Made by a program: the position numbers and the translations under genes. The notes under the pieces were generated by a model that saw nothing but the letters and a program-made list of their open reading frames with translations, had not been told where the DNA came from and searched no databases. This document shows positions 1 through 8,633 of a stretch of DNA of 57,691 bases, one piece after another; position 1 is the stretch's first letter; each line of letters begins with the position of its first letter. The stretch is from Verrucomicrobiales bacterium (GTDB lineage Bacteria > Verrucomicrobiota > Verrucomicrobiia > Verrucomicrobiales > DEV007). The stretch covers positions 1 to 57,691 of the forward strand of contig PBSY01000005.1 of NCBI GenBank assembly GCA_002726915.1. The letters are read 5' to 3'.

Positions 1-11
1 GAAAATAAGAA

Positions 12-84
12 AGCCAACTGTCGGACTCGAACCGACGACCGGCTGATTACAAATCAGCTGCTCTACCAACTGAGCTAAGTTGGC
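12..84 (-). tRNA. tRNA-Thr (anticodon UGU)
   Basis: Read on the minus strand this folds as a complete cloverleaf. A seven-base acceptor stem GCCAACT pairs with AGTTGGC, and the D arm contains AGCTCAGTTGGTAGAGC. The anticodon stem GCTGA/TCAGC encloses the loop TTTGTAA, and the T arm contains GGTTCGAGTCC. The anticodon TGT reads ACA, so the tRNA carries threonine. The discriminator is U and CCA is not encoded. A GC-rich hairpin (CGCCG-CGAA-CGGCG at 94-107) lies in the leader just upstream. Confidence 0.95.
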
Positions 85-114
85 CCCTTAGCTCGCCGCG
101 AACGGCGGGAGAGG

Positions 115-142
115 AATGTATTCATGGATTCGACGGCTGCAA
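115..142 (-). promoter_or_regulatory. candidate sigma70 promoter for tRNA-Thr
   Basis: On the minus strand a -35-like TTGCAG (137-142) is followed after 16 bases by a -10-like TACATT (115-120). This sits about 30 bases before the tRNA 5' end. The match to consensus is moderate, so this is a position-based inference. Confidence 0.35.
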
Positions 143-245
143 GACGTGGTTTCAGGTTTTTCAATTCGCGAAATCCTGCTCTGGCAGGCCTGATTCAGTA
201 TCGAAGCTACTTTTCAGCCTCTCATAGCTGACGTATCATTACCTG

Positions 246-959
246 ATGCGAAATTGGATCCAGTTCCTGACAGTCGTCGGGCTGATACTGCTCTCCCAAA
301 GCTACGGTATCTCACAAGAGATCGAAAAAGCTAAATCGGGGCGTCCCCTTGTGACGCAGGTGGGAGAAAACAACTACCGTATCGGAAAAATCCGCCTCAA
401 TTCCAAATCCCGTGAAATCCGCATCCCCGTGACGGTCAACATGCGGGAGGGCGGGCCCATGGAATATTTACTCGTGCACGAGACGGGCAAAGTGCACGAA
501 TCAGTCTTGGTAACCGATATCTCACCGCTTCACCTTCAGATCGCCCTGAAACTGCTCAAATACAAAGCCGGGCACGGGGATGTTTTCAACCGACTCCTGC
601 CTCCTCACCTGATCAAAGAGGAAGGCGGCTCCCGCGACGAGCGCGGCGAATTGACCGAATTCCTTTTTCAGCCTGATAATTCAGATGTCGGAACCGCTGC
701 CTCGAAAATGATCCTCGACGGCGATTCTCTGGAACCCCTCCTCAGTCCGGGGTGGATTCATACCGGCTCCACACGTCACGAAGGCCAGTTCATGGCCCAA
801 GCGGAAGGTGGCTTTATCGCCATCTATCTCGATCCCAACGCCATGTTCAACATGATTCGCGAGGGAGCGGATATCGACGAACGCTGGGGTGCCAATGCTG
901 AGGACATACCCGAGATCGGAACCAAAGGAGAACTTGTCATTCGCCCTGCCTCTTCGTAA
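246..959 (+). CDS. secreted YdjY-like protein
   Basis: A 237-residue protein with an N-terminal signal peptide (charged MRN, hydrophobic residues 5-17, likely cleavage around residue 24). The region from about residue 43 to 115 (YRIGKIRLNSKSREIRIPV, then EYLLVHETGKVHESVL) resembles the YdjY-like domain seen in exported proteins of planctomycetes and verrucomicrobia. The function of that domain is not known. The gene is 19 bases upstream of the toroid gene at 979 and probably co-transcribed with it, which suggests the two exported products act together. The start is the first ATG of the frame; no clear ribosome binding site is visible. Confidence 0.75.
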   Translation: MRNWIQFLTVVGLILLSQSYGISQEIEKAKSGRPLVTQVGENNYRIGKIRLNSKSREIRIPVTVNMREGGPMEYLLVHETGKVHESVLVTDISPLHLQIALKLLKYKAGHGDVFNRLLPPHLIKEEGGSRDERGELTEFLFQPDNSDVGTAASKMILDGDSLEPLLSPGWIHTGSTRHEGQFMAQAEGGFIAIYLDPNAMFNMIREGADIDERWGANAEDIPEIGTKGELVIRPASS

Positions 960-978
960 ATTCTCTCCCCCTCGAACC

Positions 979-2169
979 ATGAAACCTCTGCTGTCCGCTC
1001 TCTTCATTCTCTCCTTCCTCGTGACGGCTCTCAGCGCCCAGGACCGCATCACCGGCAGCCCTGACGGTGACGTTTCTCTGAAACTCGAAATCGAACGGGC
1101 AATCGCCAAGGGAGCCTCCTACCTTGAGTCGCAGCAGAACCCGGAAACTGGCTCGTGGAGTGATCCGACTCTCCCTGCCCTCACTGCGCTACCCATTTCT
1201 GCAATCATGGGAGATCCCAAACGCGATCCGGAGGCTACTTTGCCATCCTCCGCTGAAAAAGGTTACGAGTTTCTTCTTTCGAACGTGAAGGTCGACGGAG
1301 GCATCTATGGTAAGGGCCTCGCCACCTACAACACCTCGCTTTCCATGATGGCGCTCGCTCAGTCCGGTCAGGAAGAACACCTCCCTGTTATCGCGAGGGC
1401 CCGCCGACTCCTCATTAACCAACAGCAAGACTTCGATAAGCCCGGCGAAGTTGATAATATGTTCGACGGAGGAATCGGCTACGGCGGCACCTACGCACAC
1501 TCCGATTTGTCCAACACCCATTTTGCGATGGAAGCACTCTACTATTCGCAGAAGGTACTGGCTGACACCGAATACGACGCATCATCCGAATTCGACCTCG
1601 ACTGGGACGCGGCAATCGAATTCGTTAGCCTCGTGCAAAATTCAGAATCAACTGTCGATCGGCTGGGCGAAGCCTTCGCGCTGCGAGATGATGACGACGG
1701 TGGTTTTGTCTATTTCCCGGCCAACACCAAATCCGATCAAATCAAAATCAAAGGAGAAGACGGCAAGGAACGCACTGCTCTGCGTAGCTACGGCAGCATG
1801 AGCTACGCCGGCCTGCTTGCTTTTATTTATGCCGACCTGGACCGTGATGACCCTCGCATCGCCTCGGTGATGAGGTGGCTGCAGAACAACTACACTCTCG
1901 AAGAGAATCCCGGCATGGATTCGCAGGGACTCTTTTACTACTTCCACACCATGTCGAAGGCTCTGGCCATCACCGGCACCAACCAACTCGTCACACCGGA
2001 AGGCAATGAGATCAACTGGAAGCAGGACCTCGCCCTTCGCGTCATGAGCCTTCAGCAACCGGATGGATCCTGGGTCAATGAGGAGTCCAACCGATGGCTG
2101 GAAGACGACACCTCCATGGTCACAGCCTACGGTATGTTAACGCTGCAGCACATTTACCGAACGCTTTAG
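979..2169 (+). CDS. secreted prenyltransferase/squalene-oxidase-repeat (alpha/alpha toroid) protein
   Basis: A 396-residue exported protein. The ATG at 979 is chosen because it begins a good signal peptide (MKPLLSALFILSFLVTALSA) and lies after the stop of the YdjY-like gene; the open frame extends further upstream to 889. Repeats typical of the terpenoid-cyclase/prenyltransferase alpha-alpha barrel are visible: ESQQNPETGSWSDP, SYGSMSYAGLLAFIYADL, DDPRIASVMRWLQNNYTL and LQQPDGSWVNE. Proteins of this kind are common and uncharacterised in planctomycetes and verrucomicrobia. The DRDD near residue 316 belongs to a structural repeat and should not be read as the squalene-hopene cyclase catalytic DxDD. 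Export also argues against a true membrane squalene cyclase. A structural or binding role is possible; no reaction can be assigned. Confidence 0.8.
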   Translation: MKPLLSALFILSFLVTALSAQDRITGSPDGDVSLKLEIERAIAKGASYLESQQNPETGSWSDPTLPALTALPISAIMGDPKRDPEATLPSSAEKGYEFLLSNVKVDGGIYGKGLATYNTSLSMMALAQSGQEEHLPVIARARRLLINQQQDFDKPGEVDNMFDGGIGYGGTYAHSDLSNTHFAMEALYYSQKVLADTEYDASSEFDLDWDAAIEFVSLVQNSESTVDRLGEAFALRDDDDGGFVYFPANTKSDQIKIKGEDGKERTALRSYGSMSYAGLLAFIYADLDRDDPRIASVMRWLQNNYTLEENPGMDSQGLFYYFHTMSKALAITGTNQLVTPEGNEINWKQDLALRVMSLQQPDGSWVNEESNRWLEDDTSMVTAYGMLTLQHIYRTL

Positions 2170-2215
2170 TGGCAGCGAATCAGCCGGTTTGGACCGGCCG
2201 CTTGGCCAGGCAGCA

Positions 2216-2935
2216 TTACACCCCACCGAACCTCCGTTGCCGCTTCTGGTATTCGCCTGCGGCCTCCAACAAATTATCGCGACGGAAGTCAGGCCAGAGG
2301 GTTTTCGTGATGAAGATCTCAGAATAACTAATCTGCCAGAGCAGGAAGTTGGAAACCCGGAACTCGCCACTGGTGCGAATTAGTAGATCCGGGTCGGGAT
2401 AAGCGGCAGTGTTGAGTTGAGCGGCGAAGGTGGCCTCGTCAAGATTCCCGGGATCCAGTTCGCCGTCTTGGGCCTTCTTCATGAGCGATCGGGTCGCCTC
2501 GACAATTTCCTCTCTTGAACCATAGCTCAATGCCACAACAAGGGTCAGACCGTCATTACCAGCCGTAGCTTCGATCGATTTCTCAAGCTCTTTCTGATTC
2601 GACTTTGGCAGCTTATCAATCTGGCCAATTACCCGAAGTCGGATGTTATTCTTGATCAACGAAGAAGTTTTCTCCTTGAGAAAATGCGCTAATAAACCCA
2701 TCAGCGCTTTCACCTCCGCTTCGGGACGCTTCCAGTTTTCGGAACTAAAGGCATAGATGGTTAGGTAATCGACCCCGATTTCACCGCAGGTTTCGAGCGC
2801 AATCTCGACAGACTCAGCACCGGTTCGATGACCTTCACGACGAGGCAGTCCACGTTCCCTGGCCCACCTGCCATTGCCATCCATGATGATAGCAATGTGC
2901 CGCGGGATCTCTTTGTCAGGATCGAACGCAGCCAT
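2216..2935 (-). CDS. uppS: isoprenyl transferase (undecaprenyl diphosphate synthase)
   Basis: A 239-residue cis-prenyltransferase. The signature IIMDGNGRWA sits at residues 16-25 with the catalytic Asp, followed by GHRTG, the FSSENWKRP motif near residue 70, and a C-terminal DLLIRTSGE...SNFLLWQ region that binds substrate and magnesium. UppS condenses isopentenyl diphosphate onto farnesyl diphosphate to make the C55 carrier for peptidoglycan and O-antigen synthesis. It acts at the cytoplasmic face of the inner membrane. The gene starts 17 bases after purA and is likely co-transcribed with it. Its 3' end converges on the toroid gene. Length and motifs are normal for the family. Confidence 0.97.
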   Translation of the reverse strand: MAAFDPDKEIPRHIAIIMDGNGRWARERGLPRREGHRTGAESVEIALETCGEIGVDYLTIYAFSSENWKRPEAEVKALMGLLAHFLKEKTSSLIKNNIRLRVIGQIDKLPKSNQKELEKSIEATAGNDGLTLVVALSYGSREEIVEATRSLMKKAQDGELDPGNLDEATFAAQLNTAAYPDPDLLIRTSGEFRVSNFLLWQISYSEIFITKTLWPDFRRDNLLEAAGEYQKRQRRFGGV

Positions 2936-2952
2936 AAAAATAAGGTCAACGC

Positions 2953-4227
2953 CTAACGAATGATGGTCTGGTCGCGGGATGGGCCCACTCCAACCATGCT
3001 GACCCGAGTATCCGTTTCTTTTTCAATGCGCGCTAAATATGCGCGCGCATTCTCGGGGAGATCGTCGTAATTACTCACGCCCGTCGTATCCGACTCCCAA
3101 CCGGGAAGATTCTCATAGACTGGCTCGACGCGTTCAAAATCCTTGGCGCTCGCAGGCGGCAGGAGCAACTCCTCGCCATCCAATTCGTAGTGAGTGCAGA
3201 CCGGAATCTCGGGACAGTCATCAAGACCGTCGAGAATAGTGATGGCGAGATCGTCAAACCCATTGACCATGGCCGCGTAACGCACCAGAACAAGGTCAAG
3301 CCAACCACAACGACGCTTGCGCCCCGTGGTTGCCCCGAACTCCCGGCCCATTTTGTGGAAACGATCTGCAAGAGTTTCGTTCTGAGTGGGGAACGGGCCT
3401 TCGCCAACACGCGTGGTGTAGGCTTTGGTCACGCCGACGACACGGTCAATCTTGTGCGGCGGCACACCCGAACCGGTGCACGCTCCACCGGATGTGGTGT
3501 TGGAAGAAGTGACGTAAGGATAAGTTCCCTGGTCGATGTCGAGGTAAGTTCCTTGAGCCCCTTCGAAAAGGAGGGACTTCCCGTCCTTCATCGCCTCGTG
3601 AAGCCTGCCAACAGTGTCGGTCGAAAAGGGCTTCAAGCGCTCGGCTGCAGCAAGAAGATCTTTGCCGATGACTTCCACATCGAGCTTGTCCATACCAGCG
3701 GCCTCGAACAGTGTGTTGCAGTCATCAATGCGCTGCGCGAGTCGCTCAATGAATTGGACTGGATCACCCACGAGGTCGTGGAGCCGAAATCCAATACGGT
3801 CGATCTTGTCACCATAAGCTGGGCCAATGCCGCGCTTCGTAGTGCCAATCTTGCCATCGCCCTTACTAGCTTCCTTGTAGGCATCCATCTCACGATGAAA
3901 CGGCATGACCAAGTGAGCCCGATCAGAAATGACAAGATTCTCAGGTGTCACCTTGATCCCTTTTCCGGCAAGACCATCAATTTCTCCAAGCAAAGCGACT
4001 GGATCCATAACAACACCGTTACCAATGACACACTGCTTGTCGGGCCAGAGAATACCCGATGGAATGAGATGAAGGATATATTCCTTACCTTCGCTAATGA
4101 CCGTGTGGCCGGCGTTGTTGCCACCTTGGGCACGGACTACGACATCGGTCTTCTCCGTGAGGAGGTCGACGATTTTTCCTTTTCCTTCATCGCCCCACTG
4201 GGCGCCAATCACTATAGTGTTCGACAT
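2953..4227 (-). CDS. purA: adenylosuccinate synthetase
   Basis: A 424-residue PurA. The N terminus carries the GTP-binding and catalytic motif GAQWGDEGKGKIVD, followed by NNAGHTV. KRGIGPAYGDK and GAQGTYLDIDQGTYPYVTSS lie in the middle of the protein, and GRKRRCGWLDLV in the last third. The enzyme joins IMP and aspartate using GTP to give adenylosuccinate, the first committed step to AMP. The sequence is full length with all signature segments intact. It lies downstream of carA and the FHA protein on the same strand, with uppS following 17 bases later. A 348-residue open frame on the opposite strand is a shadow of this gene. Confidence 0.98.
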   Translation of the reverse strand: MSNTIVIGAQWGDEGKGKIVDLLTEKTDVVVRAQGGNNAGHTVISEGKEYILHLIPSGILWPDKQCVIGNGVVMDPVALLGEIDGLAGKGIKVTPENLVISDRAHLVMPFHREMDAYKEASKGDGKIGTTKRGIGPAYGDKIDRIGFRLHDLVGDPVQFIERLAQRIDDCNTLFEAAGMDKLDVEVIGKDLLAAAERLKPFSTDTVGRLHEAMKDGKSLLFEGAQGTYLDIDQGTYPYVTSSNTTSGGACTGSGVPPHKIDRVVGVTKAYTTRVGEGPFPTQNETLADRFHKMGREFGATTGRKRRCGWLDLVLVRYAAMVNGFDDLAITILDGLDDCPEIPVCTHYELDGEELLLPPASAKDFERVEPVYENLPGWESDTTGVSNYDDLPENARAYLARIEKETDTRVSMVGVGPSRDQTIIR

Positions 4228-4366
4228 GAGTATTAACTCTTTCTGAAAACAAAATTCAGGCCCGAATCAGTCAAACATGCTCAACCTCGATCGGGCGCAA
4301 ACCCCAATCTCTCGCACAGTCGGCGCGAAGAGCAAGTATTCCCGTAAAATCAGGCACAACCAGGCA

Positions 4367-4906
4367 TTAGACGACCTTCATCGCGGCCGAAAGGGCGATC
4401 AATGCAACGGCTGCCAGAATTGCGACTACGCCGACAATTATTGCGATTTGACCCAAGGTGTCTCTCTTCTTAATTTTCTCGATCGGAGACAGATTTTTAA
4501 AGTTGGTAGGTAAATTGGAGACCTCCGCTACTGCAGGCGGCTGGCCGTGAGCCGCATCAGTGTAGCCTGCGGAGTCGGCCCCGGCCGCAGATTCTTCAGG
4601 GGTTTCAGCTGCGACTTCACCGTCAGAAAACACTGCCTGAACATTACCAAAGGCGATCTGAAGGCCCTCAGAAAGGGGGCTCTCAGTGACTTGTTCTCCA
4701 TTGACGAACGTCCCGTTGGTGGAACCAAGATCCGTTACTTGGTAAATACCATCAGCATTTCGAATGACTGCATGCGAACTGGAAAGAGAAACGTGGTCGA
4801 TGATGACGTCATTATCCGGGCTGCGGCCAACGGAGAGTTGCTCGATACCTTCTAGATCGACTGCGTAGGGTTCCTGATCCGGGACGTAAATGGAGAGTGT
4901 TGCCAT
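4367..4906 (-). CDS. FHA-domain protein with C-terminal membrane anchor
   Basis: A 179-residue protein. Residues about 24-75 form a forkhead-associated domain with its phosphothreonine-binding signatures GRSPDNDVII, SLSSSHAVI and DLGSTNGTFVNG, all key residues present. A low-complexity acidic/alanine linker follows (about 95-140). A single hydrophobic helix ends the chain (about 155-175), so the FHA domain should face the cytoplasm as a tail-anchored protein. The gene starts 26 bases after carA on the same strand, within a carA-FHA-purA-uppS run. No Ser/Thr kinase gene is visible in the window. The ligand is unknown. Confidence 0.85.
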   Translation of the reverse strand: MATLSIYVPDQEPYAVDLEGIEQLSVGRSPDNDVIIDHVSLSSSHAVIRNADGIYQVTDLGSTNGTFVNGEQVTESPLSEGLQIAFGNVQAVFSDGEVAAETPEESAAGADSAGYTDAAHGQPPAVAEVSNLPTNFKNLSPIEKIKKRDTLGQIAIIVGVVAILAAVALIALSAAMKVV

Positions 4907-4932
4907 ATCTTAAGAGGAGTTTTTACACTGAG

Positions 4933-6120
4933 TCAGCGTGATTGATCAATCAGATTAGCAAATTCTTCAAAGAAATAAGAAGCATCATTTGGGCCGGGAG
5001 CAGCCTCAGGGTGATACTGGACAGAGAAAACCGGATAATCTCGGTGACACATACCTTCGACCGTATCGTCGTTGAGGTTGATATGCGTGACCTCAATATG
5101 ATCGGGCAAGGAGTCACCATCTGCCGCAAAACCGTGGTTCTGCGACGTAATGGCGATCTTGTCGCTGCGCAGATCCTTAACGGGATGATTTCCACCACGA
5201 TGGCCAAACTTCAACTTGAAGGTTTTGCCGCCAAACGCGTGAGCCAAAACTTGGTGACCTAGACAAATTCCAAAGACCGGTTTTTTGTCAATAATCTGCC
5301 TTACTTCACCGTGAATGTAGTCCAAAGCGGCCGGGTCACCCGGGCCGTTTGAGAGAAAGACGCCGTCCGGATTGCGCGCCAGCACCTCCGAGGCAGGAGT
5401 TCGTGAGTTCACCACCTCGACTTCAAATCCTTTCTGACGGAGGCTGCGGAGAATATTGCGCTTTATGCCGAAATCGTAGGCAACGATACGGTACTTAGGC
5501 TCAATGAGCGGGCGGTACATTTCACCGTCCGTCTCCTCAAGCGTCTCACCGGAAGTCGGATTTACCAAGGTCCACTCGCGACTGAGCTTACCTTCCGGGT
5601 CCCAATGATATGTCTCATCGGTGGTCACCTCTTTCACAAAATCAGAACCCTCCATCGGCGGAGCATTTTTTGCGGCCTCAACGGCTCCATCAAGATCGAG
5701 GCTACCGTCAGTGGAGAGCGTGGCTCTCATCGCTCCGGACACCCGAAGCCGCTTGGTCAGCGCCCGTGTATCAATCCCTTCGATTCCAGGAACGCCGGCA
5801 TCGGCAAGGTAATCGTGCAAAGACTTCTCAGAACGCCAGTTGCTCGGAATCTCACAAAGCTCCTCGATAACAAACCCACGCACGTGGATCTGACTGCTCT
5901 CGGAGTCGACTTCCGTGGTGCCGTAGTTCCCTATCAGCGGGCAGGTCATCGTGACAATTTGGCCCCGATAGGAAGGGTCTGTCAGGATCTCCTGATAGCC
6001 CGTCATCGAGGTGTTGAAGCAAATTTCCCCAGTCTGGGTAACCTCTGCTCCAAATGCAATTCCTTCAAAGACTGTTCCGTCTTCGAGTGCCAGCACTGCC
6101 CGTTTCCGTTCTCTTGCCAT
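4933..6120 (-). CDS. carA: carbamoyl-phosphate synthase small subunit (glutaminase)
   Basis: A 395-residue CarA. The N-terminal domain begins ALEDGTVFEG and contains FNTSMTGYQEILTDPSY and EGIDTRALTKRLR. The C-terminal class I glutamine amidotransferase domain holds the nucleophile Cys in FGICLGHQ, with the catalytic His and Glu in QYHPEAAPGP. It hydrolyses glutamine and channels ammonia to CarB for pyrimidine and arginine synthesis. carB is not in this window. The stop lies 26 bases before the FHA gene, which is consistent with co-transcription. Confidence 0.97.
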   Translation of the reverse strand: MARERKRAVLALEDGTVFEGIAFGAEVTQTGEICFNTSMTGYQEILTDPSYRGQIVTMTCPLIGNYGTTEVDSESSQIHVRGFVIEELCEIPSNWRSEKSLHDYLADAGVPGIEGIDTRALTKRLRVSGAMRATLSTDGSLDLDGAVEAAKNAPPMEGSDFVKEVTTDETYHWDPEGKLSREWTLVNPTSGETLEETDGEMYRPLIEPKYRIVAYDFGIKRNILRSLRQKGFEVEVVNSRTPASEVLARNPDGVFLSNGPGDPAALDYIHGEVRQIIDKKPVFGICLGHQVLAHAFGGKTFKLKFGHRGGNHPVKDLRSDKIAITSQNHGFAADGDSLPDHIEVTHINLNDDTVEGMCHRDYPVFSVQYHPEAAPGPNDASYFFEEFANLIDQSR

Positions 6121-6196
6121 TGGGTTGCAGGCGCCTTTGTAAAAGGGCCTCCGGAGAATGACAGAAGAGCGAGCGCTTTCAAGTGGTTTTCCCTAC

Positions 6197-8473
6197 TCAA
6201 AATTCGCTTTTCGCGAAGCGAGCCACGGGATGAGCCTCCCAAACTGGTAAAGTCTTTAACTCTTCCGAAACACTGCGGCTTAACGGGAGGCCCCAGGTTT
6301 CCCAGAACGGCTTTAAATTCATCCCGCATGCCTTGGATAGACGAATGACCCACTGGTCGTTGATCTCCTGCTGTCCCTTCGGCCACTCCTCTTTCTCAAG
6401 CTGGTTGTATTCGACAAAAACCTTCGTGAAAGGCTCCCAACCAAACTCCTCTTGAACCATTAAATAGGTCTCCAAAGCGGTCCAAACTCCCCACTCTTCG
6501 AAATCGGGCCCACCCGCAAAATACGCATTAATTCTCTGGCGCCTATCCAGCGGTCGCATTGCTCGATGCGTTTCGTTGCGATTCGTTCCGATGAACTCCT
6601 CATACACATACACCGACCAGAGGTTACAAGTCGTTTCGACGGTTCGAGGCAACGCCCAAAGGTTATGTTGATGATTATGGCCATACTCGTGAAAGAAGCC
6701 CCAGGAGCCTTCGTCCATGAGGCGCTTAGCATCGACCGCTAATTCGGCAGTGCCGTCGAGGTGCGCCGCCACCGGGTAGGAGCTATGCATGAAACCTGCT
6801 GCCGTCTGGCGATCAAAAACGATGCGCTCTGCGCGATAGTGATTTCGGTCCACCCCAACAAGGATAGCTGAGGTATCGATGATGCCGTTCCAAACCTCCA
6901 TCAATGCATCCGGATCCGAAAGACCACGGATATAGTCGGACGGAATCGTGACGATCATTCGGTCGCTAGCCAACTCGGCCCACGGACCGGGATAATTCCG
7001 GATCTCGCTCCTCCACTTCTCAAGATCGGTTTCACCATGAATGTAAACCGGAGCGGCCACGCCCCCTTCTATGGTGACCTCCAACTGGTCATACTTCGCT
7101 TCCCGAGGCACACGAATAGTCACGATACCCCCGAGGCCACTGGATGCCTCCGTTGTCGAACTGTTAACCGGCACCTTCACTTGCCAGTCGGGGTAGCGAT
7201 GCCACTCGTCCCGATTCTTAAGCCCTCCATTGTAGGACCCAATCACGACCTCAAATCCTTCTCTCGCAACCTTGGCCGGCAGGGTGACTCGAATCACTTC
7301 GCCAGGGGCTGCATAGATACCGGTAGGACGCATCTCCTTTGCAGCCCACCCGCCCGCGAGCCGGCCCTCAAGCCACCCATGATAGGTCCCGTCCATCATG
7401 AAGGTCTTGGAAATTCGCTCCGCATCTTCCGAAACTTGTCCGGGGTAGTCGGAAGCGGCCGGGATAGCATACATGACACCAGCTGGAGTATTCTCATTGA
7501 AAAAAGTTTCTAGTTCAATGATGGCGTCGACGAGAGGATCGACTCCAGGCACAACTGGGGACTTCTTGGTAGGAATGATAGGACCAACCGCTTTATTCAG
7601 GTCTCTCAGGACGATAAGAAAACTCTCCAGCGCAGCTCCTTTTAGCCCCTTGGCTTCCCGCATTTTAGCAATGAGCGCCTCACGAACTTCCGTGCTCTGG
7701 TCCTTGTCTGCGGCAGCAAGAGCTCGGGCGGCACTTTCGGAATCTGTAATACCCATCGGAGTCAGGGCCAGCTGAGTGCCCTTTAATGAGGCCACCGCTT
7801 CAGGAATCGCCGTCAGCTGGATGGGCCCCTTTGCCATGTATCCGTCGGGGTTATATTGAATCCCGGTAGCAGCGAGGACACGGTTGCCAGGGAACTTCGA
7901 AAAATCAGGGAACTTCTTTTTAAAAGCCCACGGCGTTGTTGCGGTAACGACGCCGCCGCCGTCGTTAATAAACTCAAACAGCCTCACCATATTTACCTCT
8001 TCAGCAAGATCATTGGCGACCACGCAGTAGACCGCCACATCGTGCTCCTCGAGTTCGTCGACCGCAAACACTTGGGTTTCAAATCCCGCTTCCTGGAGAA
8101 TGACGGAGAGGGATTCGAGCTTGGGGTGAACCCCCACGATCGGAGTGCTGGAACGCCCGACCCAACGAATCGCATTTTTCACCGCCCTCGCAGCCGCCGG
8201 CTGTGCATACAAATCGACTGACTTAAGAAACGCACCATGTGTAAAGCCCACGGCCCGACCTCTCTCCACCTCCGAAGCAGCCGCCACGATGGTGCCCCTA
8301 TTATCTTCGATGATCGGGAAGGCCCCGTCCCCGGTGATATTGATAGAGCCCGGAACCGCATTACCAAGGACAATCTCGCCACCCACTCCAATAATCAGTT
8401 GTCGAACGGAATCCTCAGCCTGTAGCGCTCCGGCGAGCATCCAAATGAAAGAAAGGGTGATAAACGATTTCAT
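6197..8473 (-). CDS. exported M60-like (TCAF-type) metallopeptidase
   Basis: The frame is open from 8581, but the start is placed at the ATG at 8473, giving 758 residues, because a signal peptide begins there (MKSFITLSFIWMLAGALQA). The first 200 residues resemble the glutamine-amidotransferase-like domain of TCAF proteins (GRAVGFTHGAFL, VGVHPKLESL). The C-terminal part carries the gluzincin motif HEYGHNHQ near residue 590, with a downstream glutamate in ETTCNLWS. M60-like peptidases of this class cut glycoproteins such as mucins. The protein is probably periplasmic or secreted. The laminin-G-like gene at 8634 is divergent from it. Exact substrates cannot be told from the sequence. Confidence 0.87.
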   Translation of the reverse strand: MKSFITLSFIWMLAGALQAEDSVRQLIIGVGGEIVLGNAVPGSINITGDGAFPIIEDNRGTIVAAASEVERGRAVGFTHGAFLKSVDLYAQPAAARAVKNAIRWVGRSSTPIVGVHPKLESLSVILQEAGFETQVFAVDELEEHDVAVYCVVANDLAEEVNMVRLFEFINDGGGVVTATTPWAFKKKFPDFSKFPGNRVLAATGIQYNPDGYMAKGPIQLTAIPEAVASLKGTQLALTPMGITDSESAARALAAADKDQSTEVREALIAKMREAKGLKGAALESFLIVLRDLNKAVGPIIPTKKSPVVPGVDPLVDAIIELETFFNENTPAGVMYAIPAASDYPGQVSEDAERISKTFMMDGTYHGWLEGRLAGGWAAKEMRPTGIYAAPGEVIRVTLPAKVAREGFEVVIGSYNGGLKNRDEWHRYPDWQVKVPVNSSTTEASSGLGGIVTIRVPREAKYDQLEVTIEGGVAAPVYIHGETDLEKWRSEIRNYPGPWAELASDRMIVTIPSDYIRGLSDPDALMEVWNGIIDTSAILVGVDRNHYRAERIVFDRQTAAGFMHSSYPVAAHLDGTAELAVDAKRLMDEGSWGFFHEYGHNHQHNLWALPRTVETTCNLWSVYVYEEFIGTNRNETHRAMRPLDRRQRINAYFAGGPDFEEWGVWTALETYLMVQEEFGWEPFTKVFVEYNQLEKEEWPKGQQEINDQWVIRLSKACGMNLKPFWETWGLPLSRSVSEELKTLPVWEAHPVARFAKSEF

Positions 8474-8633
8474 AATGTGGGTCGATCGAGGTGAACGCAG
8501 TATGGCACCTACCTGAAGCTCATGTGAGCATGAATCTACGGTATGACACAAATCTATTCCGGAAACCAGTATGGCGGACAAACATCTCCATCTTACTTGT
8601 CCCTTTATCGTGTGAAGTGCTAAGGGTCACAAT

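Noticed and set aside
12..84. tRNA-Thr as an integration site for an island
   Set aside because: No integrase gene and no repeat of the tRNA 3' end was noticed in the window.
1840..1860. DRDD in the toroid protein as a squalene-hopene cyclase active site
   Set aside because: It sits in a structural repeat (DDPR) common to uncharacterised toroid proteins, and the protein is exported with a cleavable signal.
2183..2198. GCCGGT-TTGG-ACCGGC hairpin between the toroid gene and uppS as a terminator
   Set aside because: There is no T run on either side; it could be a weak structure only.
3190..4236. 348-codon open frame on the plus strand
   Set aside because: It is antisense to purA, which is complete and unmistakable; the frame results from codon bias.
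5605..6348. 247-codon plus-strand frame over carA
   Set aside because: It overlaps carA and the end of the M60 gene on the other strand and has no recognisable domain.
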